A DNA stretch of 64,000 nucleotides from Pararhizobium sp. IMCC3301 (GCF_030758315.1 NZ_CP132336.1:4519538-4583537), one strand, 5' to 3'; counted from the stretch's first letter, positions 46,776-56,622 are shown. Notes: generated by a model from the letters alone, not told the origin. Translations and numbers: made by a program.

Positions 46776-47399
46776 ATGATTGACGCAAATCTTTATTTTA
46801 CCTTCCTGGCCGCCTGCATTGCCGTGATAATTATCCCCGGCCCGACGGTCACTGTCATAATTGCCAACAGCATGCGCAGCGGCGCCTGGGCGGGGCTGGC
46901 AAATGTCGCCGGAACACAGCTTGGCCTCGCACTGACGCTGATTATTCTTGCGTTTGGCCTGTCTGCAATAATTGCTTTTGTCGGAGAAGCGTTCGTCTGG
47001 ATAAAGCTGGTTGGCGCGGTCTACCTCATATGGCTGGGCATCTCGTTGTGGCGCGCTGAACACGGCATCGACCGCATTGCATCAGCACCTCAGAAAACCT
47101 CCTTCAAGCAGATGTTTTTGCAGGGGTTTTTCGTCGTTTTGGCCAACCCGAAAAGCCTGTTCTTTTTTGGTATTTTCATTCCTCAATTTATCGATCCGTC
47201 AAAGGACGCTGTCATGCAGACGCTGATTCTCGGTGCAACCTTTATGATCGTCGCAACCATTCTGGATGGCAGCTATGCTGTGCTGGCAGGCGGGGCGGGC
47301 CAGATGCTCACAAGAACCCGCGTAAGGCTGCTGCAACGCCTCAGTGGCACAATGCTGATTGCGGGGGGCATCTGGATGGCATTGCAGAAGCGTTCGTGA
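46776..47399 (+). CDS. LysE family exporter
   Basis: Exporter of 207 residues with six helices and the family opening FTFLAACIAVIIIPGPTVT near residue 7, plus FFVVLANPKSLFFFGIF in the centre. RhtB/LysE proteins export amino acids or homoserine lactones; the substrate cannot be told. The gene is probably monocistronic and lies 54 bp before coaD. Confidence 0.9.
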   Translation: MIDANLYFTFLAACIAVIIIPGPTVTVIIANSMRSGAWAGLANVAGTQLGLALTLIILAFGLSAIIAFVGEAFVWIKLVGAVYLIWLGISLWRAEHGIDRIASAPQKTSFKQMFLQGFFVVLANPKSLFFFGIFIPQFIDPSKDAVMQTLILGATFMIVATILDGSYAVLAGGAGQMLTRTRVRLLQRLSGTMLIAGGIWMALQKRS

Positions 47400-47453
47400 T
47401 CTGCTTTGCAGTAGACGCATGGTCCCTGATTTCAGCCTGATCGGACATTTGGA

Positions 47454-47954
47454 ATGAGCAAAACGGTTCTTTATCCGGGGTCTTTTGACCCTGTCACAAA
47501 TGGTCATCTTGATGTTCTGCGCCAGGCCCTGGTGCTGGCCGACCGGATTGTCGTTGCCATTGGCGTGCACACCGGCAAGACACCATTATTCTCATTTGAA
47601 GAACGTCAGGCCCTGATTTCGGCCTCGATCGAACAGTCGGAGTTTTCGGACCAGTTGCATCGCGTGACCATTGTCAGCTTTTCCGGTCTCAGCATCGACG
47701 CGGCACGGGACCATAAGGCGCAATTTATGGTCCGCGGACTGCGCGACGGGACCGATCTGGACTATGAAATGCAGCTTTGCGGCATGAATTCTGCGATGGC
47801 TCCGGAGATCGGCACGGTATTCCTGCCGGCCAGTCCCGCTGTTCGCCCAATTACGGCCACGCTTGTCCGGCAAATCGCGGGCATGAAGGGCGACATCTCC
47901 AGCTTTGTGCCGGAGCATGTTGCAGAGGCCTTGTCGCGGAAGTTCCAGCACTGA
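47454..47954 (+). CDS. coaD: Phosphopantetheine adenylyltransferase
   Basis: Fourth step of coenzyme A synthesis: ATP plus 4'-phosphopantetheine gives dephospho-CoA. The 166 residues carry [15 protein letters not shown] (T/HxGH motif), [12 protein letters not shown] and the late [12 protein letters not shown], so the enzyme looks complete. Its stop overlaps the ATG of the large cyclophilin gene (TGATG), so the two are translationally coupled. Confidence 0.97.
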   Translation: MSKTVLYPGSFDPVTNGHLDVLRQALVLADRIVVAIGVHTGKTPLFSFEERQALISASIEQSEFSDQLHRVTIVSFSGLSIDAARDHKAQFMVRGLRDGTDLDYEMQLCGMNSAMAPEIGTVFLPASPAVRPITATLVRQIAGMKGDISSFVPEHVAEALSRKFQH

Positions 47955-50900
47955 TGAGTATCCGTTTGTTGAGATTTTATTGCGGATTAGTCCTTGCGGG
48001 CTGGTTTGTTTTTTTGCCGGTTTTACCGGCTCTCGCTCAGGATCTCACCGAAGCATCCGAGACCGAAACAGTTGATCTGGACAACCGTCTCGTATTGGAA
48101 CTTGAAGGCGGCCTGGTCACAATTGATCTGCAACCGGATCTGGCTCCGCTCCATGTCTCCCGTATCAAGCAGCTGATCCGGAGAGATTTCTATGACGGCC
48201 TGCTTTTCCATCGTGTTATTGACGGGTTTGTGGCGCAGACAGGCGATCCGACGGGTGCTGGAATGGGCGGATCCGACCTGCCGGACCTGAAAGCCGAGAT
48301 CAGCGATGGCCAGTTTCTACGCGGCACGGTTGGCATGGCCAGGGGAGAGCAGCTGGATAGTGCCAACTCACAGTTTTTCTTCCTTCTCGCAGATGCCCCC
48401 TGGCTGGAGGGCGAGCACACGATTATCGGTCACGTGGTCAGTGGACTGGAGCTGATTGAAGGCCTCAAGTCAGGAACGAAACCGGAAAATGGTCTGGTCA
48501 AGAATCCTGATGCCATGGTGGCGCTGCGGATTGCCGGGGATGTGGATCAGCGCCTGAAACTGGCTCGTAAAAGCGATGCCGAAGCTGAACTGGCAGCACA
48601 ACAGGCGCAAGCAGCGACAGCGGCAGCGGGTAGCGCCTTGCAAGACGCTGACGCCGCTGGCCGCTATGCCGAAGAAAGTCGGCAAAGCGCTACTCTGGCC
48701 GACGAGGCCGTTGCCAGTAAAATTGCTGCCGAAGAACAGGCTTCATTTGTTTTGCAGGATGCACAGAGCGTCTTGCGCGAGGCAGAGGCGGCGTTAACTT
48801 TGACGCGCAATCAACTGGCCCGCGCAAGCCAGCGACTGGATGCCGCCGTGATTCAGGTGGCAGAACTCTCGCAGATCGAACAGACCACCTCTACGCGACG
48901 CGCTGAAGCTGACGCGGGATATGCTGCTGCCCAAACACAACTGGATGAAGCAGAAGATGCCTTCGCTGCGGCGAGCGATGCGTCAGATCGGGCAACTGAC
49001 CAGGCTCAACATTCAAGACAGGTGGCCGAACAGGCATCCGCAGACGTGGTAGCGGCCAGACAGGCCCTTGCGGCGATCAAACTGGAGCAGGCAAAAGCCG
49101 ACCAGTCTGCAGCCATTGCCAGACTGGCCGCAAATATTGAGCGTGAGACACGTGCCGCCGACAAAGTCGCGAACGAAACAGAAGATATGGTCATAGCGCG
49201 ACAGGCCTTCAACGCCGCAGACGCAGTGCTGCAGGCGAATGTGTCAGACGCCAATTCCGTGAAGGGGCCTGCAGAAAGGGCAACGGCTGTTGCGGGCGAC
49301 GCGAAACGGAATTTGGCGGATGCGGAAATGCGGTTGGAATCTGCCCGGTCAATTCTGGCAGAAGCCAGCAGGGCCAAATCCCAGGCCCTGGAGCAGCGCG
49401 ATATCGCAGTCAATCAGGCGGCCGCAGCCAGAAGCTTGCGCACCGCCGCGCAGTCCAAACTGGCGGCCGCCACGACTACAGAGGCCGCCGCCGCCGGGCG
49501 GGCGGGCGCCGACTCTGAGACGCTGCTAGCGGCGCAACGTGGTGTTCGCGATGCCCAGGAGGTATTCGACACGCTGTCAGCACAGTTTGCTGCTACTGAA
49601 ACTTCTGTCACTGAAAAGCAAACGGCATTTGCAACTGCACAATCAGCACTGGCTGATGCGGAATCAGCTTTGACCGGATCGCGCAACATGCTGGCAGATG
49701 CGAGCGCGGCAAATGACGCGGCAAATCAGGCCCGCACCAACGCCCTGCGTGCCTTGGATGGCGCGAAAGCTCAATTGGATATGGCTTCCGATGAACTGGC
49801 AGCGGCCGCAGTGGTCGAGACGATTGTCAGGACGCAGCAGGAAGTCAAGGCCGGCTTGACCGCAGAGGCGCAAAAGGCGGCCGATGCGGCACAACAGAAG
49901 CTTGATGAGATTCTCGCCGAGATGGCTGAGCATGATCGCGAAACTGCCGCCGCCGCGCGTCTGGTTGATGAGGTTGAAAATGCCATCACAAGCGCAGAGG
50001 TCGAGCTGACTGGCGCTGAGCAGGCACTGGCTAATGCCATTGCCGGCGAACAGGAAGCGCAGCGCAGTGTCGTTGCGGCCCAACAGGCCGAAACCAGGGC
50101 GGAAGCCGATCTGAGCGCTGCTGGCGAGCGGGTTCTGGCAGCGAGGGAAGCTGAACAGGAAGCGATTCAGGACAGCAGCCGCAAAGCGGAAGAATTGAGC
50201 ACTACACGCGATAATGCGACCCGCACACAGACCGGTTTTGACGCCAGTGCTGCGGCAGTCAAAACTGTGGAAGATGCAATCGTCCGAAACAGAAAGAGGC
50301 TCGAAACGGCTGCGACCGACCTTGCAGAAGCACGCACCAGGCTGGAAGCATCGAACGAGGCAGCCGCGGCGGCAATTGCAGACAATTCTGCCGCCTTGGG
50401 CGCGCTTGAGACCGCTGACGAGATTGTTGTGTCTGCGGAAAATGAAGTGCAGGAAGCTGAAACTGCCACGGCGGCGGCATCGCGCGCTGAAACCGAGGCC
50501 CGCGCCGAATTTGATGTGGCAGAAACGGCTTTGGATGCCGCCATTGCCGAGACGGCATCCGCCACGCAGTCAACCCAAAGCGCCAGTGAACAGGCTGCGG
50601 CATCCGATCTGGCTGTCTCGGAAGCAGGCCAGGTTCTTGCACTGGCCCGCTCTGCCTTTGATGCAGCCGTGGTAAACCCAAGCGTCAGTGAAGACAGTCT
50701 GGCAAAATTAATTCAGGCGGTTGAAACAGCGACCACCGCACTGGCCTCAGCAGAAGCCGCCTCACTGCAGGCAAGTCAGAGTGCTTCGCAGGCACAGGCT
50801 GCCGGAGAGCTGGCGACAAGCGCCGAAACCGACGCCCGGGTGACCCTGGAGCGGACAAAATCAAATTTGGAAGAATCGGTATCACGCTCGGCAGCAGCAT

Positions 50901-52852
50901 CTGCACGTCAGGATAGCACAATCTCCTCCCTCAACGTGGCGCAGGATAGCCGTTCTGAGGCTGCAACACGCTCTCAAGCTGCTCAACAGCTTGATGAAGC
51001 CATGCAGGCCGAAGTGGCTGAGCGCGACAGTGCAGTGTCAGCCGGAACAGAGGAAAAGACTGCGGCGGAAGCGGCGCTTGGGCGAAGCGAAGCGGAACTG
51101 GCCGCAGCGAAAAATACTTTGTCCAACGCCTCGGCACGCGCGGAAACTGCGATTATTACCGTCGCTGAAGCGGAAGCGGCCCTGCAATCGTCGCGAACCC
51201 GGGAAACTGAAGCCAGTAACACAGAGCAGGAGGCTGAGAAGGCTGAAAGCGAGGCTCGAAAAGCACTCGAAGCAGCAAACAGCGCTGTGCGTGCGATACT
51301 GGACAAGGTGGCGGCCGCTGCTTCAACACAAACAGCCGCAGCGGACACGGTTCAACGTCGCAAATCGGTGTTGGTCACCCGCCGGGAAAGTGCAACGGCG
51401 AGCCGTGCTGATCTGGAAACCATGATGGCTGGTCCTGATGAACTGAAATCCGCCATTGCCGAACGTTCACAAGCGGCCAATGCAGCACGTGAGTTCGCCG
51501 CTGATTTGCAAAATGAATTACAGACCCTGCAATTGGCCTTGGCAGACGCCTCCGTCTCCAGAGAAACCGCTCTCAAATTGCGAGATGCCGGCATTGCAAA
51601 TGAGGCTGCTAAACGGGCAGCCTATGCAAGCGCAGGAAATCTGGCAGCCAAGGCGGAGGAAACGCAATCCGATGCTGCAGCAAGTCGCAACCGCGACAGC
51701 CAACGCGTCTCTGAAAGTCAGCAGGTTTTGGAGTCTGCAAAAACCGCTCTCCAGGGGGCCACGGCAGCCTTTCTTCGAGCCGAAGAAGCTTTGGCGCGAC
51801 AGGCTGCAAGGGTTGACGCGGCGGGCTCTGCCCTGCGAAAAGCCGAAGTTGATCTGAAGACATCTACCACATTGGCAGAAAACGCAATTGATCTGAAAGC
51901 AGCAGACAGCGAAGCTTTTGCGGCTGCGGAACAGGCTCTTGCCACGGCCCGGAACACAGCAGAAACTGCGGCCCGGCGGGTTGCCGAGGCGCAGCAGGCC
52001 GAGCAGGCCGCTATCCAACAGGTTGAGGCGAGTGTTCAGACTGTTGTCGAGGCGCGAGCCGCAGTTCGGTCAGCCGAGGCGGTTCTGGCAGGGGCGCTGG
52101 CCGACACCAATGCCAAGGACCGGGCTGCCGCGAACGCATCTGAGGTTGCCGAAAATGCCCAAGCTGCCCTGCAGCAGGCTGAAGCGAGCTTGGAAGCCTC
52201 GAATGCCACACTGGCAGAAGCAAGCGAGGCGCGAAAGGCGGCAGAAAACCGCAAGGCCGAAGCTGAGACGACAACCGCCGCGACGCAGATGGCATTTGAC
52301 CAGGCCGCCAAAAGACTGGCAGAAGCGGTGTTCGCCGAAGAAAAAGCGGTTGCCATAGCGCGGCAGGATGCTGCAGAAGCGGCAACGGCGCTGGCTGCCG
52401 CACAGCTTGCCGAGACAAATTTGAACGCGGCGGCTGGCAAATCAGATCGGCAGGAGAAGACGTTCACCGTGGCATCGACAACCAGTGATAATGCCGGCGA
52501 AGCCTTGGATAAGGCCGAGGCAGAACTGCAAAAGGCACAACAGGAAGTCACTGATCTGCAAACTCGGGTTTCAGCTGATGACAACAGCCTGCAGGCAGCC
52601 AGAGAAGCTTTACAAGCAACAGAGCAGGCATTGGCGGTGGCTGAAACTGAAAAACGCGAAGCGCTCGCGGTGCAGGCGACGGCCAGAGCCACCGCATCTG
52701 CTGCCGGGCTTGCTCACGAAAATGCTTTGGCTGTTCTGGCCGCTGCTGACGCTGCGAATGACCGTGCTGCAGCGGAGGCGTTAAAAAAATTCTCAGCGGC
52801 CGCCGAAGCGGCAGCGGCATCTGCTGCCGATATTCCACTCTTTCAACGATAG
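47954..52852 (+). CDS. Exported cyclophilin fused to a giant Ala-rich coiled coil
   Basis: Protein of 1632 residues. Residues 1-29 are a signal peptide (ending LPALAQ). Residues about 42-196 form a cyclophilin-type peptidyl-prolyl isomerase: FHRVIDGFVAQTGDP contains the catalytic arginine (Arg87), with the other family contacts at Gln95, Gln140, Phe141/142 (SANSQFFF), Trp150 and His155 (GEHTIIG). Residues about 197-1625 are a nearly uninterrupted Ala/Glu/Gln-rich helix with regular hydrophobic spacing (A-x6-L and L-x3-A patterns). They contain no Cys or Trp and only four prolines. The protein ends in DIPLFQR. The longest frame starts at 47777 inside coaD, but the ATG at 47954 matches the signal peptide. 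The neighbours (coaD upstream; ppiB, queA, tgt downstream) are the normal rhizobial set, where this gene is usually about 190 residues. Confidence 0.9.
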   Translation: MSIRLLRFYCGLVLAGWFVFLPVLPALAQDLTEASETETVDLDNRLVLELEGGLVTIDLQPDLAPLHVSRIKQLIRRDFYDGLLFHRVIDGFVAQTGDPTGAGMGGSDLPDLKAEISDGQFLRGTVGMARGEQLDSANSQFFFLLADAPWLEGEHTIIGHVVSGLELIEGLKSGTKPENGLVKNPDAMVALRIAGDVDQRLKLARKSDAEAELAAQQAQAATAAAGSALQDADAAGRYAEESRQSATLADEAVASKIAAEEQASFVLQDAQSVLREAEAALTLTRNQLARASQRLDAAVIQVAELSQIEQTTSTRRAEADAGYAAAQTQLDEAEDAFAAASDASDRATDQAQHSRQVAEQASADVVAARQALAAIKLEQAKADQSAAIARLAANIERETRAADKVANETEDMVIARQAFNAADAVLQANVSDANSVKGPAERATAVAGDAKRNLADAEMRLESARSILAEASRAKSQALEQRDIAVNQAAAARSLRTAAQSKLAAATTTEAAAAGRAGADSETLLAAQRGVRDAQEVFDTLSAQFAATETSVTEKQTAFATAQSALADAESALTGSRNMLADASAANDAANQARTNALRALDGAKAQLDMASDELAAAAVVETIVRTQQEVKAGLTAEAQKAADAAQQKLDEILAEMAEHDRETAAAARLVDEVENAITSAEVELTGAEQALANAIAGEQEAQRSVVAAQQAETRAEADLSAAGERVLAAREAEQEAIQDSSRKAEELSTTRDNATRTQTGFDASAAAVKTVEDAIVRNRKRLETAATDLAEARTRLEASNEAAAAAIADNSAALGALETADEIVVSAENEVQEAETATAAASRAETEARAEFDVAETALDAAIAETASATQSTQSASEQAAASDLAVSEAGQVLALARSAFDAAVVNPSVSEDSLAKLIQAVETATTALASAEAASLQASQSASQAQAAGELATSAETDARVTLERTKSNLEESVSRSAAASARQDSTISSLNVAQDSRSEAATRSQAAQQLDEAMQAEVAERDSAVSAGTEEKTAAEAALGRSEAELAAAKNTLSNASARAETAIITVAEAEAALQSSRTRETEASNTEQEAEKAESEARKALEAANSAVRAILDKVAAAASTQTAAADTVQRRKSVLVTRRESATASRADLETMMAGPDELKSAIAERSQAANAAREFAADLQNELQTLQLALADASVSRETALKLRDAGIANEAAKRAAYASAGNLAAKAEETQSDAAASRNRDSQRVSESQQVLESAKTALQGATAAFLRAEEALARQAARVDAAGSALRKAEVDLKTSTTLAENAIDLKAADSEAFAAAEQALATARNTAETAARRVAEAQQAEQAAIQQVEASVQTVVEARAAVRSAEAVLAGALADTNAKDRAAANASEVAENAQAALQQAEASLEASNATLAEASEARKAAENRKAEAETTTAATQMAFDQAAKRLAEAVFAEEKAVAIARQDAAEAATALAAAQLAETNLNAAAGKSDRQEKTFTVASTTSDNAGEALDKAEAELQKAQQEVTDLQTRVSADDNSLQAAREALQATEQALAVAETEKREALAVQATARATASAAGLAHENALAVLAAADAANDRAAAEALKKFSAAAEAAAASAADIPLFQR

Positions 52853-52870
52853 CTCAAAAAGGAAACAGAT

Positions 52871-53341
52871 ATGACAGACATAAAAGATCCGGAAAACACC
52901 ATTATTCTCGATACCACAAAGGGTGAAGTGGTTATTGAAATGCGTCCGGACCTGGCTCCAAACCACTGTGCAAGAATCAAGGAACTCGTCTCTGCCGGCT
53001 TCTATGATGGGACACCGTTTCACCGGGTGATCGACAGTTTCATGGCGCAGGGCGGTGACCCGACCGGAACCGGGACTGGCGGCTCCGGCAAACATCTGGA
53101 TGCCGAATTCAACTCTGAACCCCATATCCGTGGCGTGTGCTCTATGGCACGGGCGCAAAGTCCCAATTCAGCGGACAGCCAGTTCTTCATCTGCTTTGCC
53201 GATGCAACATTTCTGGACCAACAATATACTGCCTGGGGCAAGGTTATTTCCGGTATGGAGAATGTCGATTCATTCGCCCGTGGCGAACCTGTGCGCAATC
53301 CGGACAAAATCACCACAGCAAAAATGGCGGACGCTGCCTGA
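52871..53341 (+). CDS. ppiB: Cytoplasmic cyclophilin-type peptidyl-prolyl isomerase
   Basis: Prolyl isomerase of 156 residues without a signal peptide, so cytosolic. The active-site residues are intact: FHRVIDSFMAQGGDP, NSADSQFFI and WGKVISGM. It has the same fold as the N-terminal domain of the preceding giant protein, 18 bp upstream, and the two probably arose by duplication. GGAAACAG precedes the ATG. Confidence 0.95.
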   Translation: MTDIKDPENTIILDTTKGEVVIEMRPDLAPNHCARIKELVSAGFYDGTPFHRVIDSFMAQGGDPTGTGTGGSGKHLDAEFNSEPHIRGVCSMARAQSPNSADSQFFICFADATFLDQQYTAWGKVISGMENVDSFARGEPVRNPDKITTAKMADAA

Positions 53342-53426
53342 TCCGGCCACTCAGGCCGATTCGCTGCGCATCGGACAATCTGCTTGCGCAGTGAGCAGAT
53401 TTGATTCTGTGCCAGTTCTGTATATG

Positions 53427-53460
53427 AAACCCGCACGTCGCCCGATGTGCGGGTTTGTCT
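53427..53460 (+). terminator. Intrinsic terminator after ppiB
   Basis: Perfect 10-bp stem AAACCCGCAC (53427-53436) and GTGCGGGTTT (53447-53456) with a 10-nt loop, followed by GTCTTTC. It separates coaD-ppiB from queA-tgt. Confidence 0.8.
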
Positions 53461-53473
53461 TTCAGGATACATA

Positions 53474-54547
53474 ATGCGAGTTGACGAATTCGATTTTGAA
53501 CTGCCTGCAGACCGCATAGCCTTGCGGCCTGTAAATCCGCGCGACTCCGCGAAAATGCTGGTGGTAACACCGGGGCAGGCACATCAGCACAGTGTGGTGG
53601 CGGATCTTGTCCGCTTCCTGAAGCCCGGCGATGCGCTTGTGTTGAATGACACGAAGGTCATTCCCGCCCAGTTGGAAGGCGTGCGTCTGCCGCGCCGCGC
53701 GGAATTTCCACCGGCCGGCATATCAGCCACATTGCATATGCGGATCAGCGCCAACATTTGGGATGCTTTCATCAGGCCCGCCAAAAAAATTCAGATTGGC
53801 GATCAACTGATGTTTGCAAAGGATGGGGCGAGTTTGCCCGCCACAGTTACCAAAAAAGGTGATGCGGGGGAGGTGCAACTCGTCTTTCCCTTCAATGCAG
53901 CAGAGTTGGACGCAGCTTTATTCGCTGTCGGGCACATTCCGTTGCCACCCTATATCGCTTCAAAGCGGGCTGAAGACGGTCAGGACAAGACGGATTATCA
54001 GACCATTTATGCGCGCCAGGAAGGAGCTGTGGCAGCCCCGACCGCAGGTCTGCACTTTACCGATGAATTGCTCTCATCGCTGACTGCAGCGGGCATCGCA
54101 CACCATTTTGTCACCCTGCATGTCGGTGCCGGCACGTTCCTGCCGGTCAAGGCGCAGGACACTGATGATCATATTATGCATTTTGAAACCGGAACCGTGT
54201 CCGATGAAGTGGCGGCTGCGCTGAACAGCACTCGTGCCAAGGGAGGGCGCATTGTTTCAGTCGGCACCACCAGTCTGCGGCTTCTGGAAAGCGCGGCTGA
54301 CGAGACTGGGCGAATGACCGGATTTCACGGTGCCACAGATATTTTCATTACGCCTGGCTACAGCTTCCGGATCGTCGATATTCTGATGACAAATTTTCAC
54401 CTGCCACGCTCCACATTGATGATGCTGGTTTCCGCATTTTCCGGACTTGAAACCATGCGCGATGCCTATCGCCATGCGATTGCCAGCAGCTATCGCTTCT
54501 ATTCCTATGGCGATGCCTCTCTCTTATTCAGACAGGACCGGACATGA
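53474..54547 (+). CDS. queA: S-adenosylmethionine:tRNA ribosyltransferase-isomerase
   Basis: Adds the cyclopentane ring precursor of queuosine to tRNA, using S-adenosylmethionine. The 357 residues match the family, with the opening [30 protein letters not shown] and the closing [10 protein letters not shown]. The frame opens at 53447, but the ATG at 53474 gives the family start. It overlaps tgt by 4 bp. Confidence 0.96.
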   Translation: MRVDEFDFELPADRIALRPVNPRDSAKMLVVTPGQAHQHSVVADLVRFLKPGDALVLNDTKVIPAQLEGVRLPRRAEFPPAGISATLHMRISANIWDAFIRPAKKIQIGDQLMFAKDGASLPATVTKKGDAGEVQLVFPFNAAELDAALFAVGHIPLPPYIASKRAEDGQDKTDYQTIYARQEGAVAAPTAGLHFTDELLSSLTAAGIAHHFVTLHVGAGTFLPVKAQDTDDHIMHFETGTVSDEVAAALNSTRAKGGRIVSVGTTSLRLLESAADETGRMTGFHGATDIFITPGYSFRIVDILMTNFHLPRSTLMMLVSAFSGLETMRDAYRHAIASSYRFYSYGDASLLFRQDRT

Positions 54548-55692
54548 GCGCTGACATGCCGCCAGCAGAATTCAGTTTCGAGCTTCATCACACCGATGGC
54601 GCTGCCAGGCGCGGAACAGTTCACACGCCTCGCGGGGCAATTCGCACGCCGGCCTTTATGCCTGTGGGCACAGCGGCCACCGTCAAGACCATGTATCCCG
54701 ACCAGGTTCGCAAGCTGGGTGCCGACATTGTGCTGGGCAACACCTACCATTTGATGTTGCGGCCGGGGGCGGAGCGGGTTGCGCGGCTCGGTGGCCTGCA
54801 CCAATTCATGCGCTGGCCGCACCCGATCCTGACCGATTCCGGTGGCTTTCAGGTCATGTCCCTGGCCAATCTGCGCAAGATGAACGAGCAGGGCGTGACA
54901 TTTCAGTCGCATATTGACGGGTCGCGGCATGAATTGTCGCCGGAGCGCTCTATTGAAATTCAGGGCCTGCTTGGCTCTGACATTCAGATGCAGCTGGATG
55001 AGTGCGTCGCTCTTCCCTCGAGTGAGCAGGATATTGAACGGGCGATGGAGCTGTCGCTGCGCTGGGCGGAACGCTGCAAGACAGCATTTGGAAATCAGCC
55101 CGGGAAAGCCATGTTCGGCATCGTTCAGGGTGGCGACGTGTCACATCTGCGGGAACGTTCGGCGCAGGCGCTGAGCGCAATGGAGTTGAAAGGCTATTCC
55201 ATCGGTGGTCTGGCAGTCGGCGAACCTCAGGCGGTGATGCTGGACATGCTGTCGGTCACATGTCCGCTTTTGCCGGCCACAAAGCCGCGTTATCTGATGG
55301 GCGTGGGCACCCCGGATGATTTGCTTCAATCGGTTGCGCGCGGGGTTGATATGTTTGACTGCGTAATGCCAACCCGGGCCGGCCGCCATGGCCTGGCCTA
55401 TACGCGCCGTGGCAAGGTCAATTTGAAGAATGCCCGCCATGCCGATGATCCGCGCCCGCTTGATGAAGACAGTTCATGTCCTGCAGCGCGCGATTACAGC
55501 CGGGCCTATCTGCACCATCTCATCAGATGCAACGAGGCACTGGGCGCAATGCTGCTCAGCTGGAACAATCTGCATTATTATCAAAGCCTCATGCAGGGGA
55601 TGCGCGACGCCATTGAGGCGCAGGCTTTTGCGGACTTCACGGCGGCCACAAAGCACAATTGGGCATCAGGTGATCTGAAGCCGGTCACCTGA
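54544..55692 (+). CDS. tgt: tRNA-guanine transglycosylase
   Basis: Exchanges guanine 34 of specific tRNAs for the queuosine precursor. The 382 residues contain [12 protein letters not shown] with the catalytic Asp, GIVQGGD and [10 protein letters not shown]. The usual zinc motif C-x-C-x2-C before the YSRAYL segment is reduced to S-S-C-P-A-A here, so two of three cysteines are replaced; the histidine of the ligand set (YLHHL) remains. The enzyme still looks complete. It is cotranslated with queA. Confidence 0.95.
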   Translation: MSADMPPAEFSFELHHTDGAARRGTVHTPRGAIRTPAFMPVGTAATVKTMYPDQVRKLGADIVLGNTYHLMLRPGAERVARLGGLHQFMRWPHPILTDSGGFQVMSLANLRKMNEQGVTFQSHIDGSRHELSPERSIEIQGLLGSDIQMQLDECVALPSSEQDIERAMELSLRWAERCKTAFGNQPGKAMFGIVQGGDVSHLRERSAQALSAMELKGYSIGGLAVGEPQAVMLDMLSVTCPLLPATKPRYLMGVGTPDDLLQSVARGVDMFDCVMPTRAGRHGLAYTRRGKVNLKNARHADDPRPLDEDSSCPAARDYSRAYLHHLIRCNEALGAMLLSWNNLHYYQSLMQGMRDAIEAQAFADFTAATKHNWASGDLKPVT

Positions 55693-55719
55693 TTTTCTGG
55701 AGCGTGGTACGCGCCTTTA

Positions 55720-56412
55720 TTACCGGCGACTAACCCGGGCAAAGGCTCCGGACTGGACCGGTACGGAAGTGGGTTTCGGGGATTTTCTGCGGTCGGATTT
55801 TTCATCAGCCGGCTGTTGATTCGACGAAGCGTCTGCCACTTCGGCGGTGTCCGCTTCTTCTCTGTTTTTTCTGGCAGAACGTTGTTTTTCATCATGATAG
55901 GCGCGTGCGCGGCTGAGGCTTTCGGCCTTGTCGCGATGTTGTTCCAGCTTCAAATCGACCCCTTCAATCACATAACGGTCATTTTCAAGCCGCAACTCCC
56001 GGACGTCGCCGGCGACCCATTGCAGGCGTTTCACCAGACTTTCCGGTGAAATCGGTTTGAGCAGAAAACTACTGGCGCCCAGGCGGTAGGCCAGTTCCAC
56101 TACGCTTTGCGAGCCATAGGCACTGACAACGATAACCGGCAGGAAACACAACGGATCCATTTGTTTCAGCCGCAGAGTGCGCAGCAGCTTAGCACCGCTG
56201 GTCGCGTCCATGCGCCAATCCAGCAGCAGAACGTTTGGCGGTTCATTAAGCATCGCATTCATCGCCCGCTCCGGATCGCCATAAACGCGCGCCCGTTTGG
56301 TTCTGAGCGTGCTGAAGATAGATCGATAAATGCCTTGCATGGCCTTGGAATCGTCAATTGCCACAAGGTCTAGCTCTTCAAGCGGCAACCCGTAGGCGGA
56401 ATGAAGTGACAT
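55720..56412 (-). CDS. Receiver-domain (CheY-like) protein
   Basis: Response-regulator protein of 230 residues. Residues about 15-140 form a receiver domain with the acidic pair in VAIDDSKA, the phosphoryl acceptor Asp in LLLDWRMD, Ser in VVSAYGS and Lys in FLLKPIS. The C-terminal 80 residues are charged and probably coiled or disordered; no DNA-binding domain was seen. It is therefore probably a protein-protein signalling component. The partner kinase is not in the window. It is convergent with tgt. Confidence 0.85.
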   Translation of the reverse strand: MSLHSAYGLPLEELDLVAIDDSKAMQGIYRSIFSTLRTKRARVYGDPERAMNAMLNEPPNVLLLDWRMDATSGAKLLRTLRLKQMDPLCFLPVIVVSAYGSQSVVELAYRLGASSFLLKPISPESLVKRLQWVAGDVRELRLENDRYVIEGVDLKLEQHRDKAESLSRARAYHDEKQRSARKNREEADTAEVADASSNQQPADEKSDRRKSPKPTSVPVQSGAFARVSRR

Positions 56413-56430
56413 ATTTTCCCATGCTTTCTG

Positions 56431-56453
56431 ACATCAAAGGAAGTCTTTGATGT
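56431..56453. promoter_or_regulatory. Inverted repeat upstream of the receiver gene
   Basis: ACATCAAAG (56431-56439) and CTTTGATGT (56445-56453), a perfect 9-bp repeat with a 5-nt centre. It lies 18 bp upstream of the receiver ATG. It could be an operator or a hairpin in the 5' leader. Confidence 0.5.
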
Positions 56454-56622
56454 GAAACTCTACCGAAGATTCATTTAAGCACTGGTAAACACGGAATGCG
56501 GCTCAGCGCCGGAGTCAGATGCGCAATCAGGACAGATGATTCTTTTGCAAATGCCATAAATCTGCCAGAAAGTTTTCCCCGACATTCACATTTTTAGGGG
56601 TAAAATTCAGGGAATCAGTTTC

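Noticed and set aside
46578..47063. N-terminal part of the minus-strand frame that ends at 46365
   Set aside because: It is the reverse of the lysE gene and its upstream region; composition and lack of a start site argue against coding.
47777..47953. Upstream extension of the giant cyclophilin frame
   Set aside because: It lies wholly within coaD in another frame, and the ATG at 47954 gives a proper signal peptide.
48540..52840. Several long frames on the other strand and in other frames of the coiled-coil region
   Set aside because: They arise from the repetitive Ala codons (GCN) and have no credible starts or family resemblance.
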